In this document: positions 41,118 to 53,170 of the stretch, piece after piece
How positions within the stretch are numbered: position 1 is the stretch's first letter
Layout of the letters: every line of letters starts with the position of its first letter
Assembly (NCBI GenBank): GCA_964020975.1
Contig: OZ026622.1
Location: 82,431,365-82,495,364 of the forward strand
DNA length: 64,000 nt
Source of the DNA: Hermodice carunculata
Taxonomy: Eukaryota > Annelida > Polychaeta > Eunicida > Amphinomidae
Direction: 5' to 3'
Program-made: the position numbers and the translations under genes
The notes under the pieces: model-generated
What the model saw: only the letters and a program-made list of their open reading frames with translations
Databases searched by the model: none
What the model was told of the DNA's origin: nothing

Positions 41118-42422
41118 GCATCTTTCAGGTACAGTGCATGACCATACATGTAGATGTACCTGCAGTCGAACACATCGGTAGATGCGGTCCTCCACAATAG
41201 AATGACTATGCAGTTAAATTAAGCATTGGTACAACCATGAATTCTAAATTCTTGGTAGGAATGATAATGGCAATGGTAAGTGGTACAAGAAGTGGACCAA
41301 AACCATCAAAATCCTTGTCTCATTTTTTTCAGTGACAGATAAAGATCAACTTCAGCACTCTGATAAGATAATACTGCCTCTTACATTGTGGGGGGAAGAA
41401 GTTATAGCAAAAAAAAATAAGCAGAACCTGTTCCCCTTCATTCATTAAGTGTTACATTGAATCAGTGTGAAAAAAAATGCTCAAAATAAAACTGAATGAC
41501 CAACATTAACCAGACGTGGCCACTAGGGCCTATCACAGCAGTGGTTACACAATACACTGTACATTAGAGGTTCTTCACTGAAAACATGTTGACATTTCTG
41601 TACCCCCTCCTCCCCAATCCCCCCCCCCAAATTTTCAATTATGCAATTAAGGCCAGAGGCAACATTTCGGAGCATTTTGGATTCAGAAAGAACCCTGAAA
41701 ACTGACTGATGGACATTATTATAGCAATTTATGAAATATTATGGAAAAATTACAGAACCAGCCATAGTGCCAATTCTACGCTGCCAGCCATCTTGACTTT
41801 CCATCCAGGATCACTGTTGACTTGAAGAGTAGAGTTCAAGTTGAAGTTTCTGCCATTTCCTTTACACCTGGTAATATAATGTGGCCCAAAACATCTTATA
41901 AGCACTGAATCAGTAGGATAAAGCAGTACCACACATCTGTGTAACCACGCACATTGTACATCTAATGCAAGTAATAAATTGAAATGCCTGTGCAGTTCAT
42001 CATGACACAGGTAACTGTAATTAAGGCAGTAACTGACCAATACTTTGGTATGGCTTACAATCCCACTTACAGTGGTAAAACCATGAACCTTAGTGAATAC
42101 TGTACATCAATGTGTCGGGGTGTCCAGGTTAATATTGGTATTATGTTTTGTGAGCATGGAATGGCGGTATGAAGCAAGGAGATGCAATGTCACTCTGCTA
42201 CATGTAGACGGTTGCAAGTCTGCTTTTTCACTGGTATTATAACAATGATACCCCTTATGCCGGCATGTCCCTGGATGTCCCACTGAACATGGCACTGTGT
42301 GAAAGCACTGATAAACGTGGAGGCTGTACCCAGTCCATGCACCACTACCTGAAAAGACAGTGTCTCAAGCATTACATAGGTAACTCATCAGGTCTGAAAC
42401 ACAGCATATTGCTACAAAGTTG
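41118..42422. other. Unassigned sequence, no gene seen
   Basis: A poly-C run lies near 41619-41628. Open frames up to 96 codons carry no recognisable domain. Confidence 0.45.
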
Positions 42423-42663
42423 CAGGGCTGTCCAACTGGAGCATTGTAGCAAAATTTTGCTACAATGCTCTTCAAAATTGCTACAGGTTTCTCATGTAAA
42501 GAAGGGGAAAAATGCTACTAGTGAAGAAAATTTTGCTACACTACAATGTTCTTCAAAATTGCTACATATTTTCTCAAAAATAAGTGTTTCTCATATAAAA
42601 AAGTGGACAGATGCTACAAGTGAAGAACATTTTGCTACACAGACTTTCAGCTGGACAGCACTG
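42423..42663. mobile_element. hAT-like MITE with internal palindrome (241 bp)
   Basis: The left end CAGGGCTGTCCAACTG and the right end, reverse-complemented, CAGTGCTGTCCAGCTG agree at 14 of 16 positions. AGTTG sits directly outside both ends (42418-42422 and 42664-42668). The body contains two unequal units of a repeat starting CTACAATGCTCTTCAAAATT (42460) and CTACAATGTTCTTCAAAATT (42541). A perfect 32-bp palindrome is at 42439-42470. The 171-codon frame crossing it is a by-product. Confidence 0.7.
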
Positions 42664-43387
42664 AGTTGTATTCTGATGGAATCTGCTGGTGAACAGGGAG
42701 ACCAAACCCATTATGTCTGCTTCACTCATGTCAATACCAGGATGCAATTAGCACAAAATGGATTAAGCCCTGTCTTGTAATTTGATAGATGATCCTATGA
42801 CCTAAGGCCATGACTCTCAAAAGTTTAATATTTTCACACAGAAAGTGTGATGGAATATTGAATGGAATATCAATTATCCAATACATTAAATCATTACATG
42901 TGATGCATTCAATAATTGTAGAGCTAAAAGAACCAAAGCTGTCCAATATATTGAGTAGAAGACAATGTGGAAAGATGCATTTTGATTGGTTGTGATGATG
43001 TCTCCAACCAGGCAGGGACAATGGCACACTGGGCTTAGAAATGAGCTGACTGGCAACAATTCTTGCTGTATCATGGAATAATAATGTACAGGAGTCTTAG
43101 TTCAATATGATATGTAATAGGTGAGTTGCACAATAACTCTGTTCATGTTGTAGATGGAAAGGACTGAGTATTAACCATGTGAACTGGCCTCCACATTCAT
43201 GTTATGAGTCTCCCCAAGCTGAAGAAGGACAATCTTGAGACTGCTCAACCTATTGCCCCTCAAACTGTCCAATACTGGTCTGATGATCAAATGTCGTCTG
43301 CTTCAGTGTTTTTGGCAAATTTCAACAGTAATGAAAACCAGTTTGAACGAAAATTGTACAAAAGACCTGTCTAGATAACATGAACCA
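42664..43387. other. Unassigned sequence, no gene seen
   Basis: Overlapping frames up to 98 codons on opposite strands show no domain. No repeats were recognised. Confidence 0.4.
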
Positions 43388-43530
43388 GGTTAACAGTTTT
43401 CCTTGGTGTTGGTTAGCAACCAACCCATAGCAAGGAAAGCTCTCCACCTAGCCCTAGACTCAGTTTCCACGGAGGTTAATGTTACACTTTACTGAGGAAA
43501 ACTGTTGACTCTGTCTTGAAATGGTTGATA
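43388..43530. repeat. MITE-related hairpin fragment
   Basis: 'GTTAACAGTTTTCCT' at the left pairs with 'AGGAAAACTGTTGAC' at the right, the same hairpin words as in the TTAA MITEs. It sits directly beside the MITE at 43535-43791, so it is either a remnant or an older insertion. Confidence 0.55.
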
Positions 43531-43534
43531 TAAT

Positions 43535-43791
43535 TTAACTCTTTCAGAGCCAAGCACAACTAAAACTGATCTACATAAGTCAAACTAGTCTGAATTATCA
43601 TGAGGATCCCAGATTTTTTTCCTCATAAAAAAGACCTTTCATTCAAGTACCAGCATGCCCATAGTTCCAGAGAGAATATTCTAGGTCGACAGATTTTCTC
43701 AGCATGCATCAGGTGCAATGCATTCAATGCGCCCAAAGTGTACCGAGAAAAGCTGTTGACTCAGTCCAAAATTTGGCACTGAAAGAGTTAA
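43535..43791. mobile_element. TTAA-flanked MITE, subfamily 'CTTTCAGTGCCA', copy 2
   Basis: The ends read TTAACTCTTTCAGAGCCA and TTTGGCACTGAAAGAGTTAA. It is 257 bp, longer than copies 1 and 3 because of extra bases in the hairpin loop around 43700-43735. Shared body text includes TCATTCAAGTACCAGCATGC. Confidence 0.9.
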
Positions 43792-44613
43792 GCGAAATAA
43801 AACAATCCCATTCTGAAAGGCTGTCACAGGTATGTAACCAAGCCATCCATCTGGAGCAACAAAATAGGCAACAAACTTACGAGAGCCATTGGAATTTACT
43901 AAAAAAACTTTGCAAGTTTCTGTCAATATATTGTTTATTGCTTATCTACAATTCCCTGGTTTTACCCCATCTAAAATTCTGCATTCTTCTCTGGGGTCTT
44001 TCATGCACCCAAATTTTCAAACAACAAAAACCACTCATTAGACTGATGTGCTATGTAAAATAAAACTCACACACTCACCTCTTTTTAAAAAAAAGTTCCA
44101 GACATATTGTACTTCAAAGCTTTGTAATTTTACTTTGAGTATGCCCATGATCAATTGCCTGAACACTTCAAAGACATCTATACTACAGAGCCAGTTATTC
44201 ATCTTTATCCCACAAGTGGGGCTCCAAAATTTGCATGGTCTGTTGTCCAGAACAAGTAAAAATTGATGCTGGACAAGTAAAATTTGAAAGAAATAGCATG
44301 TAAAAGATCGGGGTCCTTGTCCCTGAACAAGTGGACTTCAAAGAGAATTGTCAAGCCCTGGCAAGACATAGATACATTTCCCTCTATCTAATTCCAAGAC
44401 GAAATACAACAAATAACGTACTCCATTAGATATTTTGTGCCATCTGTACTCAATAACACACCTCCGTGTATTAAAAATAAAATATACATCTACTGTTTGT
44501 ATGGTTTCTTGACATATGTCAAATCAAACATTATCAACAGTTACACAGACACTTGTACAACTGGTATTGTTACATTTGTAGCAACTAACTGCTGCCCCTC
44601 TACTCCTTTCCTA
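43792..44613. other. Unassigned sequence, no gene seen
   Basis: Plus-strand open frames of 119 codons (43704-44060), 72 codons and 82 codons occur here. The text LLLIYNSLVLPHLKFCILLW within the first resembles the conserved LINE C-terminal motif 'LY..lv.p.l.Yc..lWg', with LSCTQIFKQQKPLIRLMCYV following. This may therefore be a very old LINE C-terminal fragment (about 43900-44270, plus strand), but the match is short and I keep it tentative. Confidence 0.4.
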
Positions 44614-44792
44614 TTAACTCATTCCATACCGGTTCCTGATTTTTCCGTATGTTTACCTAGATTAAGACAACAATTGCATATTTAAATTCTTCATGAAAAG
44701 AGCTTTTGTTCAAGTACCACCATGCCTAGAGTCTTAAGTCAGTCCCAGAACCACTGAGCAAGACCTGTGACCATTTTATGGAATGAGTTCAC
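44614..44792. mobile_element. TTAA MITE, subfamily 'CATTCCATACC', without internal hairpin
   Basis: The left end is TTAACTCATTCCATA and the right end TATGGAATGAGTT, with the outer right TTAA mutated to TTCA. The body phrases 'CTGATTTTTCCGTATGTTTA' and 'ATTCTTCATGAAAAGAGC' match the copy at 57830-58077, which additionally carries a large hairpin. It is 179 bp long. Confidence 0.8.
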
Positions 44793-45340
44793 AATGTCCC
44801 ACTTGGCCATATTGATGACTCAGTGTACAAATCACTGCAATGTTACATGGTGAACTGGGGCAGGGAGCATGTCTTGCACCTACATGAGATGAAGCCATCT
44901 TTTAGGTATTATCGTGCATGCATCCACATAATGCATTCACTCGCTTGACAGATAGATGGAAACAGTACTTTCAAGTATAATGTATCTTGTCAAATTAGTG
45001 GGAAATCATGCATGAAATCTGGTTTTATTGTGTGACCAGGAACGTTATCAATATCACATAGGTGACTGGAATGCCCTGACCCTGCCTTTTTTAGGCCCAG
45101 TGGGCTGGAAAAGTGTGACAAACAGACCTAGATTCATTTAGTACTGTACCACACATCAATATTCCACACAGATCTGTATATATAAATTTTGCCATGATAA
45201 TATTTCAGAGAGTATTGATTACAGAAGAACATTATGCACAATTTGTAGTTCACAAATAGCATGGCTTCCCAAGACTAGTATAAAACTGAGGTAATGTCTG
45301 TTGGAAATAACTGTTATAAAGTTGCAGAAAGAAAGATTCA
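44793..45340. other. Unassigned sequence, no gene seen
   Basis: No open frame of note, no RNA gene and no repeat terminus were recognised. Confidence 0.45.
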
Positions 45341-45579
45341 TTAACTCTTCCAGTGCCAGTCACTTCTAAAGTCGGTCTACTTAAGTCAAACTAGTCTGAA
45401 TTATCATAAGGATTCCAGATTTGTATTCCTCACAAAAAGACCTTTCGTTCAAATACCAGTATGCATACAGTTCCAGAGAGAATACCCCAGGTCAACAGCT
45501 TTTCTTGGCATGCATTGGACCCAATGCACACCGAGAAAAGCTGTTGACTCTGTCCAAAATTTGGCACTGAAAGAGTTAA
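45341..45579. mobile_element. TTAA-flanked MITE, subfamily 'CTTTCAGTGCCA', copy 3
   Basis: The ends read TTAACTCTTCCAGTGCCA and TTGGCACTGAAAGAGTTAA. It is 239 bp, the same length as copy 1. The hairpin is the cleanest here: GTCAACAGCTTTTCT at 45491-45505 pairs perfectly with 45534-45548, and an inner stem TGCATTGG (45511-45518) pairs with CCAATGCA (45521-45528). Confidence 0.92.
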
Positions 45580-48500
45580 TAGTGTTCTCTAAATTGCATC
45601 ATTTTCCAGCGCCCACTATGATAGCTGTCCCTGCCCTACCAAACATGCTGCTGTCTTTATGATATTGCAATGGATTGTGATTTGGTATACATGTATTTCC
45701 ATGTATCTTTTAATGTAGGTCTCAACGTAATGGGGCCTTACATATCCCACATTTTAATGCTTACATTTAGATCTAAAAAAAAGTTCTTTTTTTTATTATT
45801 TTTATTTGCATGTACCATAACATTTGATACATAAGTCAAAATTGGCTCAATTTAAATCTATCCTATTTAGCCCATTAATTGACAATGCCTCAATTTAAAA
45901 TTTATCCTGTTTAACATAAGGACAAACAATGGCTCACGTTATTACTTATCCTGTTCAACCATTAACCTATTATTGCTCAGTTCAACATTTCACCATTGAA
46001 CTTATAGTGGCACAATTTCAACAATATTTATCTTTTTGAATCTGTTAAGACCCATGATGAGCCTAATGCAGTAATCTTCCTGGTCCTGGTGAGGCAACTT
46101 TGGTGACTAAGCCAAACATAAAAAGCAATTCAGTTGTATCTGTCACCACAAGTGTAAACTGGTAGCAGTGTTTTGTTTTCTTTTCCCTTCACACTATTCC
46201 AATGTATGCATTTTCAAAAGAAACTTTTTGTCAAAATCAAAAACTTTTGAACATTGTTGATGCATCAGACAGTATTTTTAAAGACACGACAAAGCATTGA
46301 CAGTGTATCTTACCTGCTGTGACCTTGACCCATCACCGCCCTCTCTTTATTCTGTAGTGAGTAGTTCCAGACACCAGGGAGTCTATGTGTCTTTTGTCTG
46401 TTACATTTGCCCACTAGGTGGTGCTGTGCTACACAGCTCCAGGTTGATTTTGACATTTTTCACTTCACATGCACGGAAATCCAAGTTTTGAGACCAGTGA
46501 TGTACACTGTAAGAACCACTGATGTCCTTACAGGGAAATGTAATATAACAATGACGCTTCATGAGGTGATATTACATTGTACCAAGCAGCCAGCACTGTT
46601 CCAGCAATGAGTTCGGCACAGTTTTATTTTTTACATATTTTTATATAAAACAATTTTCGCTTTTCTTGCTGTTAACACAGGACGAGAGATCTAAGTTGTT
46701 TTGAGCCAAGGTTGCTGGGGTTGAAAAATAAAGAACTGTGCACAAATACCGTATTCAGTTTGGTGGGAAACAAGAACACCAATGCGGGTTAGAGAAAGGA
46801 CCCGTGATGTGACCCACTTTTGTACAAATGCCATCACAGGACCTGTTCTGTGGCAATAATTTGGCACCTAGTGCTGTAAATTGTCTCTTGATTGTTTGCA
46901 ATCCCATGGTTGCTGCTCTTCAGCACAATTATGCACAAAGGGATGAATCATCAATACAGCAGTATACACCTGAGGACAGCGCACCCTTGTGGCACATTTT
47001 AGAGTCAAGATGAAGCCTCTACTAGGAGTAAGCTGAGCCCAAAATGAGAATAAGGCTGTATACTATGATGAACCAATATGGAGTGTTCTGTCGGTGTGAC
47101 TGACCCCCATTACCACTGTCAGTGGCTACGGCTGCCTTGGCATCTGAAAGTACACAGAATGGGCAATGCTAGTTACACAAGTATCATGAATACACTGTAC
47201 TCTCACTTAATGTCATCATATTTTTTTTGTCTTAATAACACAAGCCATGAAAAATAAGAACACCATGAAAAAGTATTTTAATATTCAACATAGACCTTGT
47301 CCAAAATAGAGAAATTAAAACTTAAGACAAATGCCTAAAAGGTAAAAAAATGCAAAAGTAGTAAATGTATGTAGATTGACAGGATATTATTGTACATGTA
47401 CATGTAGGTATAATAAAAGACTGACAGGGTCTGGAAGTATTTCATCGAGGGTATATTCACAACATCTGGATAATATATATATATATATTCATGTCCAGTC
47501 AAGCAGGATCTAGATGTTACTACACTACCCACACAAATGCACCAGTGACTGCTTGTTTGCAGATATATAACAAAGACCATAGGACTAGGTTGTGAATGGC
47601 CAGCAGGCAACTTGCCCACTGGCCGGGTTTTATTAAAGGGGATTGAAATGAAAAAAGGACAATTAAGTGCTGCCTTTGAATAGAGGAGGTGCCTGACAAA
47701 CTTTTAAACCCCCAGGTTTTCTACCTGGTCACCAATACAGGACACCACTCTAGGCAGCCAACCAACTGTATACACTTAAACTGAAAAAGTGAGGGCTCAA
47801 AAGTGCCACAAGGACCAAAGGTGCATCAGTATGGATCCCTAGTCTACTAGCTATAAATATGTACACAGTTTGTATTCGTACGGAATAAAATAAATTCACA
47901 CAATACTGTTACACTATGATGTTTGCATCAAGTCCTGTACCTACGGTAAAGTTCAGCAGCAGTTGTGCAATGGGTTCAAGTCCATTAAGAAAAAACACCC
48001 AATACATATTAGGCAAGAGCGTTAACAGTCCGTTCCATCTTATATTGCATCCTGGGGTCGTGTTGATGTGCTTTATACTCAAGAGGTGATATCATATGCA
48101 TTGAACGATTATCGTCCCATGATATGACACATATCCTGATACAGATCACCTGTTTGATCTAGGACTGAATTGTTTACATAAATGTGAATTTTTAGAATAG
48201 GCAATTTAACCCAGTCAACACTATTGTACTGGTTCTTTTCATCCAGAACCACTTCCTGGTAAGTCATTACCCTTTTTCCTAGCTGAACTCTCTACACTCT
48301 ATAAGGTCCCATTATCACATTTATTACAATATATACTCATGAAAAAAAAACTGAAATAAAGATTGAAAAGATCACATGAGCTTCATTTTTGCATGACAAA
48401 CTATACATTTTAGTTGCGACACACATATACCATGGTACATGTACAACCATCAGTACTGATCTAGTACATGTAGGTCTAAAAGTAATGAATATTGAAATAC

Positions 48501-50194
48501 ATGAGTATATTGACGAATTGAACAAGCTTTCACAGCCTGGCCTATGATCCAGAAGCCAGCCCCTCATGACAATATCAGGTACACTGTACATGTATCTGGT
48601 CATCATTAGACTATTTCCTTGGTACATGTGGGTTGAAGAGAAAGCATCCAGCTCATTTCAAGGACAGATGCTGACCTTGAACGTCTTCTGTTGTTTGTTG
48701 TGCTGGTCTTAATAAAGTATTTCTTTGTAACATTTAAAATCAGCCAATAACCAAACTAACAATTTCATGATTATGAGCACTATTCATGGAAACACATGCA
48801 GGTAAAGTGAGCGACATGTAAATAGTTTGGTCATATAGCTTTGGAACTGGACACAGACACTGTTGAGTCCTGGCACACACTAAGCTAGCTACCCCTGCAT
48901 TCATTGCCCCCATGTGTTTTATCAGCAATCTCAGTATATACATGTACCTGTCTGGTAACAATTACAACAGGCACGTTATCATCAGCAAGGTTTTTATCAG
49001 AATGCCCATCTACAGATAGTGCCACCTGGTGGTAGGATAAAACACTGAGCTGAGCCACACCCGTGAGATACAAGAGAAAGTGCAGGAAGACACTTGGTGC
49101 TTCCTAGAACTAATCTTCAGCCATGAACCATTTTGGATGAATTCTACCATTCCTCATAATACAAGCTTCAATATGTGGGTGAGATACAGCAGTTAACAGA
49201 TACTTCCTGGTGTTATACAGTAAAATTAAAACAAAGAATGAAAACATGATATATTTGAATTAAAAAAAAAATGACTGACAAGTGAAGTTGCCTGTAAACA
49301 ATGTATCTTTTTCATGCAGCTTTTAACACATTTCAAAATGTATGTCAATAAAGTTAGAAATGACGAAAACATTAAAATTTTATTGTTTGGTCTACAATCA
49401 GGCAACCTCCAATCGGAAAAAAAAGAGCCTGATGTTTTGATTATTTTAATATATTTCCATGTTAATTTGAATAAGTGAAACGGCAAGTTGACTTATAAAG
49501 AATACAGCAGTCTGGGTCAACAGCTTTGCTGTTGTTGCTCTGGACACAATGCACTCAAAACACTGACAAGAAAGCTGTTGACTCAGTCTCAATCCAGCGC
49601 TTTCCTTTTGCAAAATTCCAAGTGGTACAAACTGTGTGCTGCTTAGGACTCAGCATACTACATTCATGTGAGCAAATTCTTATTATTATACAACTGGTCC
49701 ACTCCTGAAGAAGGACCACAGAACTTATTTCAGGCTAAATAGTGCCATCTCAAGCACAAGTGACACGTATAGTAGTTAGTAGCAATTTCATTTTCAATTC
49801 TTTTTTTATAAAGATGTAATGTTTGATCATCGTATTGATGAACTGAAATATTTTAGCCAAAATGCAAACATCATTTTATGAGTGTTTGTATTGGTAAAAA
49901 ACATTTTTCACTTCGTTGTAAAGCTCCATTTAAAGGAAATAAGTTCCCTGAAATTCAAAAGCAATGTAAACAACACAAGACGGCATAGAGAGCACTAATG
50001 TGTTCTAGCTGTCTCTGAAGAATAAACACTTGTATTTTTTAAGAATCCATACTCTACAAGCAAAATCCCATTGCTGATTCTGACCACCAAGATAGCACAA
50101 TGACACTTCATGTTAATTTTCAGCACACAGAGGCTCAGCTGACTTGTTCATCAGCTAAGCTTATGCGATGGTTTGGCATCTATCTTCTGTCCAT
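45580..50194. other. Intergenic stretch, no gene seen
   Basis: A short TA run lies at about 47471-47488. Several TACATGTACATGTA-like palindromes occur (about 47393, 48430). A MITE-type hairpin remnant lies at 49514-49590. CTCF-like words are at 46409 and 49022. Open frames up to 96 codons show no domain. No exon could be supported. Confidence 0.5.
49514..49590. repeat. Solitary MITE-type hairpin
   Basis: 'GGGTCAACAGCTTTGCTG' at the left and 'AAGAAAGCTGTTGACTCAG' at the right are the hairpin words of the TTAA MITEs. No TTAA inverted ends were found around them. Confidence 0.55.
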
Positions 50195-50400
50195 TTTCCA
50201 CAATTCACATTTTTTTTACTTCTCAAAAACCACTGGCCTGATTCATTTCAAACTTGGCAGAAATGGTAGCTTTGGTGGGTTTCTACCATATTCGTTCAAA
50301 TGGTCATGCTCCAGTGATTTTGGATTTTTAATATTGTTTCTTTTGTTCATTTTTTGGCAAAGCTTCGGGGGTTAATTTGAAGTGTTTCATATCTCAATGT
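50195..50400 (+). repeat. Dispersed repeat family B, copy 4
   Basis: 'CACTGGCCTGATTCATTTCA', 'AACTTGGCAGAAATGG' and 'GCTCCAGTGATTTTGG' match the copy at 7190-7456 in the same order. No coding sequence is seen. Confidence 0.55.
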
Positions 50401-50489
50401 TGAAGTATGTAAATGAGGGTCAAGGCAACTTGACCTGACTTGGGAACAAAAAATGAAATTATACCATCATTTTGTTTGTCAGCCCCCTG

Positions 50490-51110
50490 TGGCATTTCCA
50501 TGCTCAGCCCTTGGCATCATCGCCTAGCCAAATGTAAAGTCCAACACTGATCATGACCTCTGAGCCATCAGAACAAACCCCAAAAAGTTTGGTTAAGGAC
50601 TCACAGCGATGTTATTGCAGGTCTGGCTTGTACATTGACAGAGTTGGGCATTTCCATAAGATGACAATTTTAACTCTTTAAGTGCCAAATTTTGGACTGA
50701 GTCAACAGCTTTTCTCTGAAACTAGAGGCATGCTGGTACTTTGATGAAAGGTCTTTTTACGAGGAATACGAATCTGAGACCCTAATGATAATTCAGACTA
50801 GTTTTACTTTAGCAGACTGACTTTAGATGTGATTGGCACTGAAAGAGTTAATTGTGTACATTGTATAAGTAAATATACCTCTAATATATTTCTAAATCAG
50901 AGTCATGTCATGCCCCACAGCACAAAGAAACCAATAGAATAATATCATTTAATGAAAAATACCACAATATTTTGTCTATGCCCTTTAGGATTCCAACCCT
51001 CAATCCTTAGCACCATCACCTAGCCAAATGTGAAGTCTGACACTACCTCTGAGCCATGGGAACAATCCCAAAAAGGTTGACTGAGGACCGAGGTACATGT
51101 CCACCAATAC
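50490..51110. repeat. Imperfect duplication split by a MITE
   Basis: 'CCTAGCCAAATGTAAAGTCC' near 50524 recurs as 'CCTAGCCAAATGTGAAGTCT' near 51021, followed in both by 'CTCTGAGCCAT' and 'CCCAAAAAG'. The offset is about 497 bp. Taking out the MITE between them (182 bp) leaves about 315 bp, so the MITE seems to have entered an existing tandem pair. Confidence 0.6.
50670..50851. mobile_element. TTAA-flanked MITE, subfamily 'CTTTCAGTGCCA', copy 4 (reversed, shortened)
   Basis: The ends read TTAACTCTTTAAGTGCCA and TTGGCACTGAAAGAGTTAA. The body runs opposite to copies 1-3 (GACTGAGTCAACAGCTTTTC comes first) and lacks one arm of the hairpin, giving 182 bp. Confidence 0.85.
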
Positions 51111-52696
51111 TATTAAATCAATCTTGTGTATGACCATTACACTAAGATGGCAAGGGCTGGTAACTGCTTCTCAAAAGTACAGTATTTACAGGGCTGATAT
51201 ACACAATGTTGTTCTGTGAGTACAGTGATTGAGTGTGTATGCACATGCAAAAGAATAGCACAGAAAAAACAGAGCATGATGGGAACATTTGCTCTGATCT
51301 TCTGGGTAAATTTGGGAATGTGGGAAACAAAATCTAGCATTGGACGGCAGTTGCACACAACAGTTGTGGCATTCATTGTCTGATTTTTTGGTTCCAAACC
51401 AAAAACTTTTTAACATCTTTCACTGCAAATGTGGTCTGCAACAGCCTCCCAATGCTGGAATTCATGATACTTATCACATGTGAACAACTTACTTTGCCTA
51501 TATATCATTGAAGATCAATGTACGTACACGTATATTATTAAGCAAAACAGCCACTTGATTGCCCATGCAACTATACATGGCTTCACTTTCATATACATAG
51601 AAGTGAAATAAGTATATTTACACAATAATGCTGCTAGTGTCAGTATATTTACACAATGTTGCTGCTGGTGTCAGTTTCCTTTCCATGCAATAAGCTGTGT
51701 CAAATAAAAACTATCATGTAGACGGCTTGCTATAAGGTTCCATGCAAGTCAAAAAGGTGCATATTTATTTAGCAGTATAACAGGTCAGTTTCATTTTACT
51801 GCCCAAGTAACCACATCCACTTCCACTTTCCTGGCCTTGCAGTTCAAAACAGCACAATTATTGCATGTAAAGAGAGAGTTTCGATTACGTTTCCTCCCAT
51901 GCATCCAAAAATATGTTTTTTATGTCTTGCCACCAGTGCTGAAATAGGGACTCAAGTAGAAGTTCTAGACTAGCTCAAGTTTGCCATTTCATACTAACAT
52001 GAGTTGTGACTGATACTATAGCCAAAGAGTCGGCACACTCTCCGACTGGATTTTATTTACAATTTACAAAGTTCAGCTTCAACCCAGAGCCTCTGCCTGT
52101 GTGCTGGCCATCATCCCTAATGACCCCACACTAGGTCTTAGACCAGCCAACAGGGGGAGACTCCGTATACTATGTGTGAAATAGCAAAGGTGAGGGACAT
52201 AGGCGCCCACCCTCACCTTTGCTACCCCTTTTCTTGAAGTCTTATTGAAGGAGGAAAGCGAGCTGGGGATGGAGGAGGGTGTATCAAAATGTTGCTGACA
52301 AGAATTCAGAAGCTCCGATGTGGGTCTTTTCTCCAAGAAAGTAGAATCAGAAAGGGAATGTTAACTGATTTGAATTTGGATGCTGAGAAAAGGCACAATA
52401 GCTGTTATCCAATCAGTGCTCACTGCCATGCATGCACAGTTGGACCTTTAAGTCAGACACAGATCACATGACCCCTCATGTGACTCATGCCTACCAGGTC
52501 ACCTACAGTTATCCATTGGAACCTTGCTCCCGACATAAAATTAGATATTTCCACAGCAGCTCTTTTTTTAAGGAAATAGTTTCATTTTACTTAAGACGCA
52601 AATTTACTTTATGCAGTATTTTCAACATACATGTAGCTTCAGTCCTTTTCCCTATTCTAGTTATTATTATCCAGTGCATATTTAGACAGCTTGGTC
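51111..52696. other. Intergenic stretch, no gene seen
   Basis: About 51598-51690 repeats 'TATATTTACACAATGTTGCT' twice. A perfect 15-bp inverted repeat with a 13-base loop is at 52182-52196 / 52210-52224. The surrounding minus-strand frame (52336-52079, 85 codons) is richer in G+C than its surroundings, but I recognise no domain. Confidence 0.45.
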
Positions 52697-52855
52697 AATG
52701 TCCTTGATCTCTGTATGTGACATTATCTGATGTTGTCTTCACTCAAACAGAATGTCTTCTGCATGTGACATTATGTGGTGTTTAACACACTCAAAACAAA
52801 ATATCCTCTGCATGTGACATTATCTGCTGTTTACTCCAATCAGACAGATATTCTA
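52697..52855 (+). repeat. Tandem repeat, about 49-bp unit, 3 copies
   Basis: 'CTGCATGTGACATTATCTG' (with variants) recurs with the GACATTAT word at 52719, 52767 and 52816. Confidence 0.8.
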
Positions 52856-52974
52856 TATTTCCTTTAAATTTGACCAAATAGAGATATTCCCTGTATGGAA
52901 AGTGTCAATTTCTGTCATCTCATTTTTGTCAACATATGTACAGGTACATTACTAAGTGCACAATGTCTGTTTAC

Positions 52975-53170
52975 AAGAAAGCAGCCAGTTTCACTTCATC
53001 TTTATAGGTCATCTGCCATTTGTTCATTATGTGTAGTTGACTTTTTTGAGTTGCTTTTATATGCTACCAAGAAAGCAGCCAGTTTCGCTTCACCTTTATA
53101 GGTCGACATCTGCCATTTGGCCATTGTATGTACCTGTAGTTGACTTGTTAGTGTTGCTTTTATATGCTCC
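52975..53170 (+). repeat. Tandem repeat, about 93-bp unit, 2 copies
   Basis: 'AAGAAAGCAGCCAGTTTC' starts both units (about 52976 and 53069), and both end in 'TTGCTTTTATATGCT'. The second unit runs almost to the left end of the decayed Tc1-like element. Confidence 0.85.

Noticed and set aside
42265-42780. 171-aa plus-strand frame
   Set aside because: Its centre is the hAT-like MITE and nothing domain-like is found on either side.
46297-46491. Possible exon (64-aa frame)
   Set aside because: No domain, no convincing splice pairing, and an overlapping equal-length frame.
47960-48000. tRNA T-loop-like text (GGGTTCAAGTCCATT)
   Set aside because: No matching acceptor, D or anticodon stems can be drawn upstream.
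52079-52336. 85-aa minus-strand frame as a small gene
   Set aside because: GC-richer but without recognisable domain, signal peptide or neighbouring exon; it overlaps a hairpin that explains part of its composition.
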